From an uncultured Woeseiaceae bacterium (lineage in GTDB: Bacteria > Pseudomonadota > Gammaproteobacteria > Steroidobacterales > Woeseiaceae), in NCBI GenBank assembly GCA_902512585.1, contig CABXJW010000002.1, positions 1 to 59,176 of the forward strand: a DNA stretch of 59,176 nucleotides. The letters run 5' to 3'. Shown here one piece after another: positions 45,726 through 56,289 of this stretch (its first letter is position 1; the number at the start of each line of letters is the position of its first letter). Both the position numbers and the translations under genes were made by a program. Under the pieces are notes generated by a model. It searched no databases and was not told the origin of the DNA. It worked only from the letters and a program-made list of their open reading frames with translations.

Positions 45726-46652
45726 ATGAGTTATAAAGGTGGAAAATACATATGGCATAACAATCAGATGATTGATTGGAATGAAGCAAAAGTTCATATT
45801 CTCTCGCATGCGCTTCATTATGGATCATCTGTCTTCGAGGGTATAAGGGTTTATAAAACACCAAATGGATTAAAAATATTTCGTCTGGATGACCATATCC
45901 AACGTTTATATAATTCTGCAAAAATATACAGAATGCCAATTCCATTCACGAAAAATGAAATAAACGACGCCTGTAAAGAATTAATCAGAAAAAATGAACT
46001 TAATAATGGAGCTTATATTAGACCTATTGCTTTCAGAGGTTATGGTGAGATAGGTCTAGCGCCAAAAGATGATCATCCAGTAGATGTCTCAATTGCGGCC
46101 TGGGAATGGGGAACCTATCTCGGTGCAGAAGCTCTTGAAAATGGCGTGGATGTTTGCGTCTCGAGTTGGCAAAGAGTCGCACCAAACACCATTCCAACAC
46201 AAGCAAAAGCTGGTGGTAATTATCTATCAAGTACTCTAATAAGTACTGAAGCAAAACGCCTTGGCTTTGATGAGGGTATTGCATTATCAACGGATGGTAT
46301 GGTTAGTGAGGGAGCGGGTGAAAACTTATTTCTCATAAAAGGTGGAAATATTTATACTCCTCCCGCGTCATCAGGAATCCTAACAGGAATAACAAGAGAT
46401 ACTGTCATCAGACTATGTGAGACAGCTGGTATAAACGTAAAAGAACAATCTATTACTCGCGAATCGCTATATCTTGCAGATGAAATATTCTTTACAGGCA
46501 CTGCAGCTGAAATAACACCAATAAGATCAGTCGATAGGATCATTATAGGTAATGGTAAAAGAGGAGCCATGACATCAGAATTGCAAAATAAATTCTTTGG
46601 TTTATTTTCAGGAGACACCAAGAATTATGATCATTGGCTAGAAAGTGTTTAG
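45726..46652 (+). CDS. ilvE: Branched-chain amino acid aminotransferase
   Basis: The fold-type IV enzyme has HYGSSVFEGIRVYKT, the PLP Lys in QAKAGGNYLSS, EGIALSTDGMVSEGAGENLF, and SGILTGITRDTVI. It adds the amino group to the keto acids of Ile, Val and Leu using glutamate. The length (308) is normal. It is 21 bases downstream of ilvC. Acetolactate synthase genes do not flank it. Confidence 0.96.
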   Translation: MSYKGGKYIWHNNQMIDWNEAKVHILSHALHYGSSVFEGIRVYKTPNGLKIFRLDDHIQRLYNSAKIYRMPIPFTKNEINDACKELIRKNELNNGAYIRPIAFRGYGEIGLAPKDDHPVDVSIAAWEWGTYLGAEALENGVDVCVSSWQRVAPNTIPTQAKAGGNYLSSTLISTEAKRLGFDEGIALSTDGMVSEGAGENLFLIKGGNIYTPPASSGILTGITRDTVIRLCETAGINVKEQSITRESLYLADEIFFTGTAAEITPIRSVDRIIIGNGKRGAMTSELQNKFFGLFSGDTKNYDHWLESV

Positions 46653-46686
46653 TATTTTTAATAAAAGTTACTACTAAGATAAAACA

Positions 46687-48099
46687 ATGCTATCTGAAAA
46701 CGATAATACCCTCTTTGAGAATGTCTGGTTAGAACACGAAGTTAGGCCAGAATCTAAAACAAATCCTGCAATCATTTACATTGATCTTCATTTAATACAT
46801 GAAGTCACAACCCCTCAAGCATTTTCACTTTTGAGAGAAAATAATCTTAGTGTGAGAAAACCCAATCTAACCATAGGTACAATGGACCATTCCACACCAA
46901 CATTACCTATTAATTCCTTCAAAGATATTGAAATCGCTGGAAAAGATGCGGCAAATCAAGTCAGAACAATGATGCAAAATTGCCATGATTTTGGAATTGA
47001 GTTATTTGATTTTGACAGCAAAAACCGTGGCATAGTTCATGTCATAGGGCCAGAGCTCGGACTAACACAGCCAGGTAAAACTATTGTTTGTGGGGATAGT
47101 CATACAAGCACTCATGGTGCTTTTGGTGCCCTAGCCTTCGGTATAGGTACTACTGAAGTAGGTCATGTCTTAGCGACCCAATGCTTACTTCAACGAAAAC
47201 CAAAAACATTACTCATCGAAGTGAATGGAAAACTACAAAAAGGTGTTACCGCAAAAGATTTAATCTTAGCAATTATTGGTAAAATTGGTGTTGCCGGAGG
47301 AACTGGCTACGTATTGGAATACACTGGTGAAGCCATAAGAGCGATGGACATGGAGGCCAGAATGACTATCTGTAACATGTCCATCGAAGCTGGGGCCAAG
47401 TCCGGTATGATTGCACCAGATGATATCACATATGATTATCTTTATGATTGTCCGAGATCACCAAAAGGTAAGGATTGGGAAACAGCATTAATGAGATGGA
47501 AATCACTCCCTAGTTCAAGCAACGCATCCTATGATAAAAAAATAAGTATTGATGCTAATAAGCTCACGCCAATGATTACGTTTGGCACTAATCCTGGAAT
47601 GGTAGTAGGAGTCAATGACCCTATTCCTGAAAACTCCAGTGATAGTAGCTTCAATAAAGCTATAAAGTACATGCAGGTATCGCCAGGCAAACCTCTGAAT
47701 GAAGACCCTGTAGACGTAGTATTCATAGGTAGCTGTACGAATTCAAGGCTAAATGACCTCAAAGCTGCGGCACTAATATTAAAAGATAAAAAAATTGCAA
47801 ATGATGTCACAATGCTCATCGTCCCTGGTTCACAAAAAATTAAATATGAGGCAGAGGCTCTAGGTTTACATGAAATCTTTTTGGCCGCTGGAGCTGAATG
47901 GAGAGAATCAGGTTGCTCAATGTGTCTTGGTATGAATGGTGACACAGTTGAATCAGGCAAATTAAGCATTAGCACCAGTAATAGAAATTTTGAAGGTCGC
48001 CAAGGAAAAGGTGCGAGAACAATTTTAGCCAGCCCATTGACAGCTGCAGCATCAGCAATAGAAGGAAAAATTGCTGATCCTAGAAAATATATAGAGTAA
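46687..48099 (+). CDS. leuC: 3-isopropylmalate dehydratase large subunit
   Basis: The 470-residue protein has the aconitase-family features TMDHSTPT, VCGDSHTSTHGAFGALAFGIGTTEVGHVLATQ, FIGSCTNSRLNDL and SGCSMCLGMN, with the three cysteines that hold the [4Fe-4S] cluster. With LeuD it isomerises 2- to 3-isopropylmalate. It is 34 bases after ilvE and four bases before leuD. Confidence 0.97.
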   Translation: MLSENDNTLFENVWLEHEVRPESKTNPAIIYIDLHLIHEVTTPQAFSLLRENNLSVRKPNLTIGTMDHSTPTLPINSFKDIEIAGKDAANQVRTMMQNCHDFGIELFDFDSKNRGIVHVIGPELGLTQPGKTIVCGDSHTSTHGAFGALAFGIGTTEVGHVLATQCLLQRKPKTLLIEVNGKLQKGVTAKDLILAIIGKIGVAGGTGYVLEYTGEAIRAMDMEARMTICNMSIEAGAKSGMIAPDDITYDYLYDCPRSPKGKDWETALMRWKSLPSSSNASYDKKISIDANKLTPMITFGTNPGMVVGVNDPIPENSSDSSFNKAIKYMQVSPGKPLNEDPVDVVFIGSCTNSRLNDLKAAALILKDKKIANDVTMLIVPGSQKIKYEAEALGLHEIFLAAGAEWRESGCSMCLGMNGDTVESGKLSISTSNRNFEGRQGKGARTILASPLTAAASAIEGKIADPRKYIE

Positions 48100-48103
48100 C
48101 CCA

Positions 48104-48688
48104 ATGAAACCTATAACTTCCATTAAATCTAAAACTGTATCGTTACAAACAGCAGATATAGATACGGATCAAATTATCCCAGCACGCTTTTTAACAACAA
48201 CTTCTCGTGAGGGACTTGGTGATAAACTTTTCCATGACTGGAGATATAATGAAAATGGTGAAGAAAATCCAAATTTCCTACTAAATAATAAAGAAAACAA
48301 ACAATGTGAAATACTACTTGCTGGAGATAATTTTGGATGTGGATCATCTCGTGAACATGCTCCATGGGCTTTAATAGATTATGGTTTCAAAGCAGTAATA
48401 AGCTCTAAAATTGCTGATATATTCAAAAGTAATGCCCTAAAAAATGGCTTACTTCCAATCGTTGTAAATAAATTGATTCTAGAAGAGCTAATGAATAAAT
48501 CTGGTGAAACGCTTCTCATTGATATTGAAATGTCTAAAATCATCACGCCAAGTAACATTGAAATTAAATATGAAATTGATGAGTTTTCTAAATACTGCAT
48601 CATTGAAGGTATTAATCAGCTTGGTTACATACAACGCCACAATAAAGTAATTGAAAAATTTGAGGAAAAGAGAATATGGACGCCTTAA
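48104..48688 (+). CDS. leuD: 3-isopropylmalate dehydratase small subunit
   Basis: The 194-residue swivel-domain protein has [33 protein letters not shown] and [15 protein letters not shown], all diagnostic for LeuD. It completes the LeuCD heterodimer. The gene overlaps leuB by 13 bases. Confidence 0.97.
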   Translation: MKPITSIKSKTVSLQTADIDTDQIIPARFLTTTSREGLGDKLFHDWRYNENGEENPNFLLNNKENKQCEILLAGDNFGCGSSREHAPWALIDYGFKAVISSKIADIFKSNALKNGLLPIVVNKLILEELMNKSGETLLIDIEMSKIITPSNIEIKYEIDEFSKYCIIEGINQLGYIQRHNKVIEKFEEKRIWTP

Positions 48689-49740
48689 TAACCCTCTTAC
48701 CTGGAGATGGCATTGGTCCTGAAGTAGCCCAATCTGGAAAGAATGTGCTTGCAAGAATAGGACAACAATTCGGTCATAATTTTACCTTTTCAGAACAATA
48801 TATAGGTGGTTCGGCAATAGATCATTGCAATGATCCATTACCATCAAATACCATCTCTAGCTGTAAGGAATCAGACGCAGTTATTCTTGGAGCTGTAGGA
48901 GGTCCTAAGTGGGATAATCCCAATGCTAAAATAAGACCTGAGCAAGGTTTATTGGGTTTAAGAGCAGTCTTAAAAGTTTTTGCCAATATTCGTCCCGTTC
49001 AAATTATACCTTCATTGTCCAATGCTTCCCCGCTAAAAGAGGAATTGCTTAAGGATATAGATCTACTTGTTATACGAGAGCTTACAGGTGGGATATATTT
49101 TGGAAAAAAAGAACGCACAAAAGAGTCTGCATCAGATTTATGTATATACCAAAAATATGAAATTGAAAGAATAATAAGAATTGCGGCCAATTTAGCAAAA
49201 GCAAGGAAGAACAAGCTATGCTCGGTTGATAAAGCAAATGTTCTCGAGACCTCGAGACTCTGGCGTGACGTAACTACAAACCTATTAGCTAATGAGTTCC
49301 CCAATACCAATGTAGAGCATTTATTGGTTGATGCGGCTGCTATGTATTTAATTAGTCGCCCAGCTGACTTTGATGTAATAGTCACTGAAAATATGTTCGG
49401 TGATATTCTTACTGACGAAGCATCAATGTTAGCCGGATCGATGGGAATGCTACCTTCAGCTTCGATTGGTGATGAGAAAGTAGGTTTATATGAACCAATT
49501 CATGGATCTGCACCAGATATTGCTGGAAAAGGTATTGCAAATCCTTGTGGAATGATTGGAAGTATAGCTTTATTGCTCAGGCATAGTCTGAACCTTGAGG
49601 AAGAAGCAAAACTCGTTGAAGATGCAATTTACAATACAATCGAAAATGGAGCGAGAACTGCTGACCTTACAAAAAAACAAAATAAAGCTCTAAGCACAGT
49701 CGAGATGACACAAAAAATTATTGATAATTTAGAATTTTAA
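48676..49740 (+). CDS. leuB: 3-isopropylmalate dehydrogenase
   Basis: The 354-residue enzyme has [50 protein letters not shown] and [17 protein letters not shown], matching LeuB. It oxidatively decarboxylates 3-isopropylmalate with NAD. A GAGGAAAAG ribosome site lies inside the leuD end. leuA is not in the window, nor is asd, which often follows leuB. Confidence 0.97.
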   Translation: MDALITLLPGDGIGPEVAQSGKNVLARIGQQFGHNFTFSEQYIGGSAIDHCNDPLPSNTISSCKESDAVILGAVGGPKWDNPNAKIRPEQGLLGLRAVLKVFANIRPVQIIPSLSNASPLKEELLKDIDLLVIRELTGGIYFGKKERTKESASDLCIYQKYEIERIIRIAANLAKARKNKLCSVDKANVLETSRLWRDVTTNLLANEFPNTNVEHLLVDAAAMYLISRPADFDVIVTENMFGDILTDEASMLAGSMGMLPSASIGDEKVGLYEPIHGSAPDIAGKGIANPCGMIGSIALLLRHSLNLEEEAKLVEDAIYNTIENGARTADLTKKQNKALSTVEMTQKIIDNLEF

Positions 49741-49753
49741 AAATACTGTATAT

Positions 49754-50812
49754 ATGGATATCAAGAAATACGTAAGGCCAGAAGTACTGAACTTACCAAC
49801 TATTAATGCACCTGATATTAGTGACGGAATGATTCGTTTAAATGCCAATGAATCGCCGCAGTATCCCTGGGGTGATAAAAGTTCGAACCTCAATAGATAT
49901 CCACCAATTAGACCTTCTACTCTTACTCATAAAATGGCAGAATTTTACTCAGTTAGTATGGATGAAATTTTAATATCAAGAGGAAGTACTGAAGCCGTTG
50001 ATATAATTATTAGAACTTTTTGCAGACCTAATTTGGATAGGATACTAATAACTCCACCAACATTTGATATGTATCAATTCTTTGCAAATTTAAATTCGAT
50101 AGCGGTTTGTGAAACTCCCCTCCTCCAAGAAAATAAATTTGAATTAAATGTAAGTGATGTGATTAATTCTATTAAACAAGAAATAAAATTAATTTTTTTA
50201 TCTTCTCCAAATAATCCGTGTGGAACATCCGTAAGTAATAATGATGTTATCAAAATTCTTAATGCAGCTAATGACAAAGCCTTAGTGGTTCTAGATGAGG
50301 CCTACATTGAATTCAGTTCACATCAGACAATGATTAATATGATTAATGATTACCCAAATCTAATTATTCTTAGAACGCTTTCAAAAGCTCATGCACTTGC
50401 TGGAGCAAGATGTGGCGCCATGATTTCTAATAATAAAATAATAAGTATATTACAAAAGATTTTGCCACCATTTTCCTTCTCTATACCAAATATAGATCAA
50501 ATAGAGTCAGTTTTATCCTCAAAAAATATAGATGCAGCTCAACATCAAATTGAAACAATAATTCAAGAAAGAATTAGATTAGTTGAAGAGCTAAGAAAAT
50601 TAAAATCCGTTGATCAAATTTGGAGTAGTGATGGTAATTTCATAATGATAAAGTTCAATAACCTGGAGCTTGCAGTTAAAGCTCTGAACAAACAAAATAT
50701 CTTGGTTGGCTTACTAAAAAATAATTCAGCATTAACTCAGTGCGCGAGGATTACTATCGGTACAAAAAGTGAGAATAACTTATTATTAGAAACTCTAAGA
50801 GATTTAGTGTAA
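49754..50812 (+). CDS. hisC: Histidinol-phosphate aminotransferase
   Basis: The fold-type I aminotransferase has IRLNANESPQYPW, SSPNNPCGT, VVLDEAYIEFS and the PLP Lys in RTLSKAHALAGARCG. These are the HisC signatures; related aromatic or branched-chain activity cannot be excluded. It is 13 bases after leuB, so histidine and leucine genes are joined in one transcript. It ends directly against the convergent lysA, with no terminator visible between them. Confidence 0.88.
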   Translation: MDIKKYVRPEVLNLPTINAPDISDGMIRLNANESPQYPWGDKSSNLNRYPPIRPSTLTHKMAEFYSVSMDEILISRGSTEAVDIIIRTFCRPNLDRILITPPTFDMYQFFANLNSIAVCETPLLQENKFELNVSDVINSIKQEIKLIFLSSPNNPCGTSVSNNDVIKILNAANDKALVVLDEAYIEFSSHQTMINMINDYPNLIILRTLSKAHALAGARCGAMISNNKIISILQKILPPFSFSIPNIDQIESVLSSKNIDAAQHQIETIIQERIRLVEELRKLKSVDQIWSSDGNFIMIKFNNLELAVKALNKQNILVGLLKNNSALTQCARITIGTKSENNLLLETLRDLV

Positions 50813-51958
50813 CTAAATCATCACCTCATTAGGAATATCTCTTAAATTATAATTAGAAGCCATTGATCGAACATAAGCACCAGTATTAGTTATTAAAATA
50901 GTATCTTCCTCATTGGAAAGTGGAAATCTTCTATCATTACCAAGTTTATCTCCAGATTCACAAATAGGGCCAACAATGGAGACTAATTCAGACTTTGGTT
51001 CAAAATATCTCGATAGATTGACAATATCATGAAAAGCATCATATAAAGCCGGTCTGATTAATGTGTTCATCCCAACTTCAACACCAATATAAGATTTCTC
51101 ACCTTTCTTTTTTAACTGGGTTACTTTTGTAAGTATAACACCAGATTCACCAACGAGATATCTACCAGGTTCCAGCCAAAAATCATACTCTGGATATTTT
51201 TTTTTAAGTTTTAAAAGATGAGAATTTAGCAAATCAAGATCAAAAGATGGGTCGCTTGTTTTGTCTCTGATTGGGATACCGCCACCCAAATTTATAATAC
51301 GAACATTGGGTAACTCTAACGAAATCTTAATCAGCTTTTTTGCCGCTTTAATCCAGCTTTCAGAATCTGAAATACCACTCCCACTATGAGTATGAAGACC
51401 AATTATGTTGATCTTATTCTTACTGATAACCTCCTTCAAATTTGATAATTCATCAACTGGTATACCAAATTTAGATAAATCTCCACCTGTGTTTACATAT
51501 GAATGATGGCCATCACCAATATCCAAATCAATTCGTAGGAATATATCTTTTTTGTGAAAAATCTCAGGCCATTTTAACAGGGGATATATGTTATCCACAG
51601 TGACAGAAATATCTCTATTCAAGGCAAATATATAATCATGTTTTGGGGCAAAATTAGGAGTAAAAAGAATTCTTTCTTTATCTAATCCTGGAATTATTGA
51701 GATTAAATGATTGATTTCACCTGGTGATACACATTCAAAACCAACTCCCGTACTTGCTATTATTTTTAATATTTCCGGATTAAAATTTGCTTTCATCGCA
51801 TATAAGATATTTGAGAATGCAGACTGACTTTGAAGATTCTCCGCCTTATCAATTATTGCGTCTTTACAATAAACTAGAGCATTCCCATATTTTAAAGATA
51901 ACTCGAGTAATTGATCTATTCTTCTGGTCCACCAAAAAGGTTCATCAAAATTCTGCAT
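50813..51958 (-). CDS. lysA: Diaminopimelate decarboxylase (LysA), stand-alone
   Basis: The PLP-dependent alanine-racemase-fold enzyme has YAMKANFNPEIL with the PLP Lys, GVGFECVSPGE, HTHSGSGI, INLGGGIPI, EPGRYLVGESG and GPICESGD. The final lysine step, decarboxylating meso-diaminopimelate, is the likely activity. The opening PFWWTRRIDQLLEL and blocks such as RILFTPNFAPKHDY and NTLIRPALYDAFHDIVNLSR are like the C-terminal half of LysC-LysA fusion proteins. Here no kinase domain precedes it; ilvD ends 15 bases upstream. Confidence 0.88.
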   Translation of the reverse strand: MQNFDEPFWWTRRIDQLLELSLKYGNALVYCKDAIIDKAENLQSQSAFSNILYAMKANFNPEILKIIASTGVGFECVSPGEINHLISIIPGLDKERILFTPNFAPKHDYIFALNRDISVTVDNIYPLLKWPEIFHKKDIFLRIDLDIGDGHHSYVNTGGDLSKFGIPVDELSNLKEVISKNKINIIGLHTHSGSGISDSESWIKAAKKLIKISLELPNVRIINLGGGIPIRDKTSDPSFDLDLLNSHLLKLKKKYPEYDFWLEPGRYLVGESGVILTKVTQLKKKGEKSYIGVEVGMNTLIRPALYDAFHDIVNLSRYFEPKSELVSIVGPICESGDKLGNDRRFPLSNEEDTILITNTGAYVRSMASNYNLRDIPNEVMI

Positions 51959-51973
51959 ATCTGTTCACATTTC

Positions 51974-53656
51974 TTACCAGGAAGATGCTTCGGTTACTGC
52001 GCCCTGTGATGCAGAGGTGACAGTTGCTCGATACTTTGCTAATGCACCTCTTGTTATATCGGATTTTGGGCGAATCCATTTTTCTTTTCTTTTGTCAATT
52101 GTGGTTTGCTCAACTAAAAGATCAATACGCTTAGTCTTTGCATCAATACTTATTTGATCGCCATCCTCCACCATTGCTAAAGGACCTCCAACTGCCGCCT
52201 CCGGTGTAACATGGCCAACAACAAATCCATGACTCCCGCCAGAAAATCTACCATCAGTGATTAAAGCTACTTCTGAACCTAATCCCTTACCTATTATAGC
52301 ACCAGTAGGACTTAACATTTCCCTCATACCAGGACCCCCTTTTGGCCCTTCATAACGGATTATAATGACATCACCAGCATGAATTTTATCATTAAGAATT
52401 GCCGCCAGTGCAAGCTCCTCTGAATCAAAGCATCTAGCATTGCCCTTAAAAAATAAACCTTCTTTTCCAGAAATTTTTGCCACAGCACCCTCCGGTGCGA
52501 GATTCCCATAAAGCACGTTTAAATGACTATCTTCTTTAATTGGAGAATTAAAATTCATTATAATTTCCTGATTAGAAGGGTAATCTTCAACATTTCTAAG
52601 ATTTTCCTCTAAAGTCATTCCAGTAACCGTAATACAATCACCATGCAATAGGCCAGCACCCAATAGACGCTTCATTAAAGGCTGTATCCCACCTATTTCA
52701 ATTAAATCAGACATAAGGAACTTGCCACTTGGTTTAACATCAGCCAATACAGGAACTCGTTTACCTATTCTCGTAAAATCTTCCAAACCGATATCAATAT
52801 ACGCCTCTTTTGCCATCGCAATGATATGCAGTACAGCATTGGTCGACCCTCCTAGAGCAATAACAACAGTTATAGCATTTTCAAAAGCTTTTTTAGTCAT
52901 TATGTCTCTAGGTCTAATATCCTTTTCAATCAGATTCATAACAGCTTCACCAGCTTTATGACAATCTATTAATTTATTACTTGAAACTGCTTCTTGAGCT
53001 GAGCTATTACCTAAACTTAAGCCCATAGCTTCAATCGCTGATGCCATAGTATTTGCAGTGTACATACCTCCACAAGCCCCTGGGCCAGGTATCGCAGTTC
53101 GTTCTACTTCAAGTAATTCTTGCTGACTAATTTTACCACTTGAGATTGCTCCAACAGCCTCAAACACTGAAACAATATCACGTTTTTTTGGACCTGGCTT
53201 GATTGTCCCCCCATATACAAAAACCGACGGGCGGTTTAATCTTGCCATTGCCATAGCACATGCAGGCATATTTTTATCACAACCGCCAATCGTCACCAAA
53301 CCATCAAAACCCTGTGCTGCAGTAACAGCCTCAATTGAATCAGCTATTATTTCACGAGAAACTAGAGAATAACGCATTCCTGAGGTACCCATTGTAATAC
53401 CGTCTGAAACCGTAATAGTATTAAAAATTACAGCTTTCGCTCCTGAGCTCTCGACACCATTTGAAGCCTCAATCGCCAATTCATTTAGATGCATATTACA
53501 AGGTGTAATATTACTCCAAGTCGAGGCGATACCAATTTGAGGTAACTTAAAATCACCTTCTTTAAATCCGACCGCCCTAAGCATTGCTCGACTGGGAGCT
53601 TGCTCCACACCATCAACAATTTTCTTAGAATATTTCCGAAGTGATTTTTTTGTCAT
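51974..53656 (-). CDS. ilvD: Dihydroxy-acid dehydratase
   Basis: The 560-residue enzyme has [14 protein letters not shown] and [15 protein letters not shown] with the cluster-binding Cys residues, [24 protein letters not shown] and [26 protein letters not shown]. It dehydrates dihydroxy acids in Ile and Val synthesis. A 102-base AT-rich gap with TATAAT hexamers precedes it and probably holds its promoter. It is separate from the ilvC operon, on the opposite strand. Confidence 0.97.
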   Translation of the reverse strand: MTKKSLRKYSKKIVDGVEQAPSRAMLRAVGFKEGDFKLPQIGIASTWSNITPCNMHLNELAIEASNGVESSGAKAVIFNTITVSDGITMGTSGMRYSLVSREIIADSIEAVTAAQGFDGLVTIGGCDKNMPACAMAMARLNRPSVFVYGGTIKPGPKKRDIVSVFEAVGAISSGKISQQELLEVERTAIPGPGACGGMYTANTMASAIEAMGLSLGNSSAQEAVSSNKLIDCHKAGEAVMNLIEKDIRPRDIMTKKAFENAITVVIALGGSTNAVLHIIAMAKEAYIDIGLEDFTRIGKRVPVLADVKPSGKFLMSDLIEIGGIQPLMKRLLGAGLLHGDCITVTGMTLEENLRNVEDYPSNQEIIMNFNSPIKEDSHLNVLYGNLAPEGAVAKISGKEGLFFKGNARCFDSEELALAAILNDKIHAGDVIIIRYEGPKGGPGMREMLSPTGAIIGKGLGSEVALITDGRFSGGSHGFVVGHVTPEAAVGGPLAMVEDGDQISIDAKTKRIDLLVEQTTIDKRKEKWIRPKSDITRGALAKYRATVTSASQGAVTEASSW

Positions 53657-53758
53657 ATTGTTAGCTCAAAATTATAAACTTATAGATAGTTGTTTATTAT
53701 ATTACAAAAGTGAATAGAATTTATTATCTATATAATGATCTAGAGATGTAACTTTTAT

Positions 53759-55153
53759 CTAAAATATTTTTCCTGGATTCATGATATTTTTTGGATCAAT
53801 AGAAGTTTTTAATGCCTTCATTAGATTGATCTCTATAGTGGATTTGTAAGATAACATGTCTTCTTTTTTTAAGATACCCACCCCATGTTCTGCACAAATA
53901 CTCCCACCAAATTTAATCGCACATTCATATACGATTTTATTGATATCTTTTTTGAAGTGCTTGAACTCCTCAGCTGTCATTGATAATGGCTGGGACACAT
54001 TAAAATGAATATTCCCATCACCTAGGTGACCAAATGCTACAATCCTGGAAGATGGTAAAAAATTTAAAACTTCTCTCTCAGCGTAATTAATGAACGAGAT
54101 AGCATCACCGATTGGTACGGAGATGTCATGCTTTAAGCTCAACCCATGGTGTTTTTGAGCTGCAGATATTGAATCTCTAATTAACCACAATGAATCCTGC
54201 TCTGCTTTATTTTTTGCTATTACAACATCCTCAATAAATCCAAAATTTGTGATACTCATTAAATGACTACTAATTTGATCTAATGATGAATCAGATAACT
54301 CAATTAATAAGTAATATTCATAACTCTTCATAAGAGGGGGTTTTATGTTTGGCAAAAAATCAGTTACAAAATTTAATGCACGTTCAGATATCAGTTCAAA
54401 AGTCTCAATATTATTTTTATATTTTTTTCGTATATTTTTTAAAATAAACTGAATAGCTTCTCCACAATTAACTCCTATGAAAAGAGTTATGATTTCGCCT
54501 GGAACTGGATACAGCTTAATTGATGCTGCAGTAATAATACCTAAAGTTCCCTCCGCACCTATAAATAACTGCTTAATATCATATCCCGAGTTATCTTTTA
54601 TTAGACTTGATATTCCATTCCAAATACTACCATTTGGTAATACCACCTCAAGACCCAGTATTTGCGAGCGAGTTGAACCATATTTAAGCACATTGGTTCC
54701 GCCAGCATTGGTTGAAATATTACCACCAATCTGACAACTTCCAGATGAGGCCATATCAATTGGGAAAATGAAATCATTTTTTGCTACTTCTTCTTGCACA
54801 TTAGTCAATAGGCATCCTGCCTCTAGTTCAATAACCTGATCTTCTATCGAAATTTTTCTTATCTTATTTAATCGCTCCAATGAAATTATAACTTGTGTGC
54901 CTGTATCATCTGGAATTGCACCACCACATAATCCAGTATTACCTCCCTGGGGTACTACTTGGATATTGTTTTTAGCGCAAAACTTCATTATTAAAGATAC
55001 TTCCTTAGTAGAATCAGGAAAAAGTACGATCATCGGATTCCCGATTAATGAATCTCGCCACTCAGTAATATAACCATGCATATCTTCAAGGTTTGTTAGC
55101 CAAGCATCTTTACTGACAAGGCCTTTTAATTTTTTAACAATATCCTCTGACAT
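53759..55153 (-). CDS. FAD-linked oxidase, D-2-hydroxyglutarate dehydrogenase type
   Basis: The PCMH FAD domain shows VVPQGGNTGLCGGAIPDD, ISTNAGGTNVLKYGSTRS and GAEGTLGIIT; the C-terminal domain has FGHLGDGNIHFNV, the metal-binding EHGVG and DPKNIMNPGKIF. This matches the GlcD/D2HGDH group of 2-hydroxyacid dehydrogenases. It would oxidise D-2-hydroxyglutarate or D-lactate with a flavin acceptor. It lies two bases after the threonine-dehydratase gene and is co-transcribed with it. No serA is nearby, so the usual physiological partner is not shown. Confidence 0.88.
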   Translation of the reverse strand: MSEDIVKKLKGLVSKDAWLTNLEDMHGYITEWRDSLIGNPMIVLFPDSTKEVSLIMKFCAKNNIQVVPQGGNTGLCGGAIPDDTGTQVIISLERLNKIRKISIEDQVIELEAGCLLTNVQEEVAKNDFIFPIDMASSGSCQIGGNISTNAGGTNVLKYGSTRSQILGLEVVLPNGSIWNGISSLIKDNSGYDIKQLFIGAEGTLGIITAASIKLYPVPGEIITLFIGVNCGEAIQFILKNIRKKYKNNIETFELISERALNFVTDFLPNIKPPLMKSYEYYLLIELSDSSLDQISSHLMSITNFGFIEDVVIAKNKAEQDSLWLIRDSISAAQKHHGLSLKHDISVPIGDAISFINYAEREVLNFLPSSRIVAFGHLGDGNIHFNVSQPLSMTAEEFKHFKKDINKIVYECAIKFGGSICAEHGVGILKKEDMLSYKSTIEINLMKALKTSIDPKNIMNPGKIF

Positions 55154-55155
55154 AA

Positions 55156-56130
55156 TTATCGCGCAATACTAATATTCTGCTCGTAAGTTAACCAGTCAAT
55201 ATTACTTCCACACAAAATCAAAATAATTGTTTTACCGTCTAACTCTTCTTTTAAGGGGCCTAATAATGCAGCTGTCGAAGTGGCACAAGCTGGCTCAACA
55301 ACAAGATTCATCTCATCAAACAATATACTCATTGCAATACTAATTTCTTTTTCACTAACCAAATGTGATCCATCTATATTTTTTTTACAATATTCAAATG
55401 ATATTGGCATAGCAAATGGTGCAGCTAGGCTATCGGCAATGGTTTCAATATTATCCATGGTCTGTGGTGCATTCTCCTTAAGACTTCGATACATAGTATT
55501 AGCCCCTATTGGTTCAACACCATAGATGCCACATTCAGGAATTTTTTTTCTCACAAAAGATGATAAACCAGAGCACAAACCGCCACCCCCTATTGGTACT
55601 ACAAGTGCATTCATACCTGGATATTGATTACATATTTCATAACCTAATGTTGCGGTTCCATTGACTATACTTTGACCTTCAAATGGATGAATAAAATTAA
55701 GATTTTCACGCTCCTTGATTAGATTAACAATTTCAAATGCATCACCAGAATTCTCTGCGAATACAACCTCTGCTCCTAGTTTTTGGCACGTAGAAACACG
55801 AAATTTATTGGATGACTTAGGCATGACTACTTTAGCTTTCAAACCGAATGATTTAGCGGCATAAGCGACAGCAATAGCGTGATTTCCTGCGCTAACAGCT
55901 ACTACACCACTAGATAGCTCTTCTTTACCAAGGCCCAATATAGATGCGAGAGCACCTCTTAACTTAAAAGTACCTGTATTTTGAAGAAATTCTAATTTTG
56001 CTAATATCTTAGTTCCTCTAGAAAACCTTTTCTCAAGCTCAAAGCATCTCAATAATGGAGTTTTGACCAGATGTCCATCTAAAGCTGTTCTTAATTTCTC
56101 TATATAAGCGATATTTATATCGTCAACCAT
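55156..56130 (-). CDS. Threonine/serine dehydratase (short, no ACT domain)
   Basis: The 324-residue PLP enzyme has LEFLQNTGTFKLRGA with the PLP Lys, SAGNHAIAVAYAAK, and the Gly-rich PIGGGGLCSGLSS. It lacks the C-terminal regulatory ACT domain of biosynthetic IlvA, so it is the catabolic TdcB-like type or a serine racemase relative. Near ilvD, ilvC and ilvE it probably supplies 2-oxobutanoate for isoleucine. An operon with the FAD oxidase is likely. Confidence 0.88.
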   Translation of the reverse strand: MVDDINIAYIEKLRTALDGHLVKTPLLRCFELEKRFSRGTKILAKLEFLQNTGTFKLRGALASILGLGKEELSSGVVAVSAGNHAIAVAYAAKSFGLKAKVVMPKSSNKFRVSTCQKLGAEVVFAENSGDAFEIVNLIKERENLNFIHPFEGQSIVNGTATLGYEICNQYPGMNALVVPIGGGGLCSGLSSFVRKKIPECGIYGVEPIGANTMYRSLKENAPQTMDNIETIADSLAAPFAMPISFEYCKKNIDGSHLVSEKEISIAMSILFDEMNLVVEPACATSTAALLGPLKEELDGKTIILILCGSNIDWLTYEQNISIAR

Positions 56131-56180
56131 ATTAAAACTTTATATATTAATTTCTTGATTACCTTACTTAATAATATAAT

Positions 56181-56257
56181 TGGTCGGGACGGAGAGATTT
56201 GAACTCACGACCCCCACAACCCCATTGTGGTGCGCTACCAGGCTGCGCTACGCCCCG
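56181..56257 (-). tRNA. tRNA-Pro (anticodon GGG)
   Basis: Read on the reverse strand, the 77-base cloverleaf has acceptor arm CGGGGCG/CGTCCCG (one G-T pair), D arm GCGC-AGCCTGGTA-GCGC, anticodon arm CCACA-ATGGGGT-TGTGG with anticodon GGG, and TTCAAAT in the T loop. The 3' CCA is encoded. The T stem GTGAG/CTCTC has one T-T mismatch. It lies downstream of the merR-like gene, a common gammaproteobacterial order after ihfA. Confidence 0.96.
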
Positions 56258-56289
56258 ATTTTATAAATAATCAAGTTTATTAGAATTTA

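Noticed and set aside
46033-46290. Reverse-strand frame inside ilvE
   Set aside because: It is a shadow of a clearly conserved gene and has no family resemblance.
47529-48104. 191-codon reverse-strand frame inside leuC
   Set aside because: It overlaps fully with a well-conserved leuC coding region; its Ser/Leu/Pro-rich composition is that of an antisense shadow.
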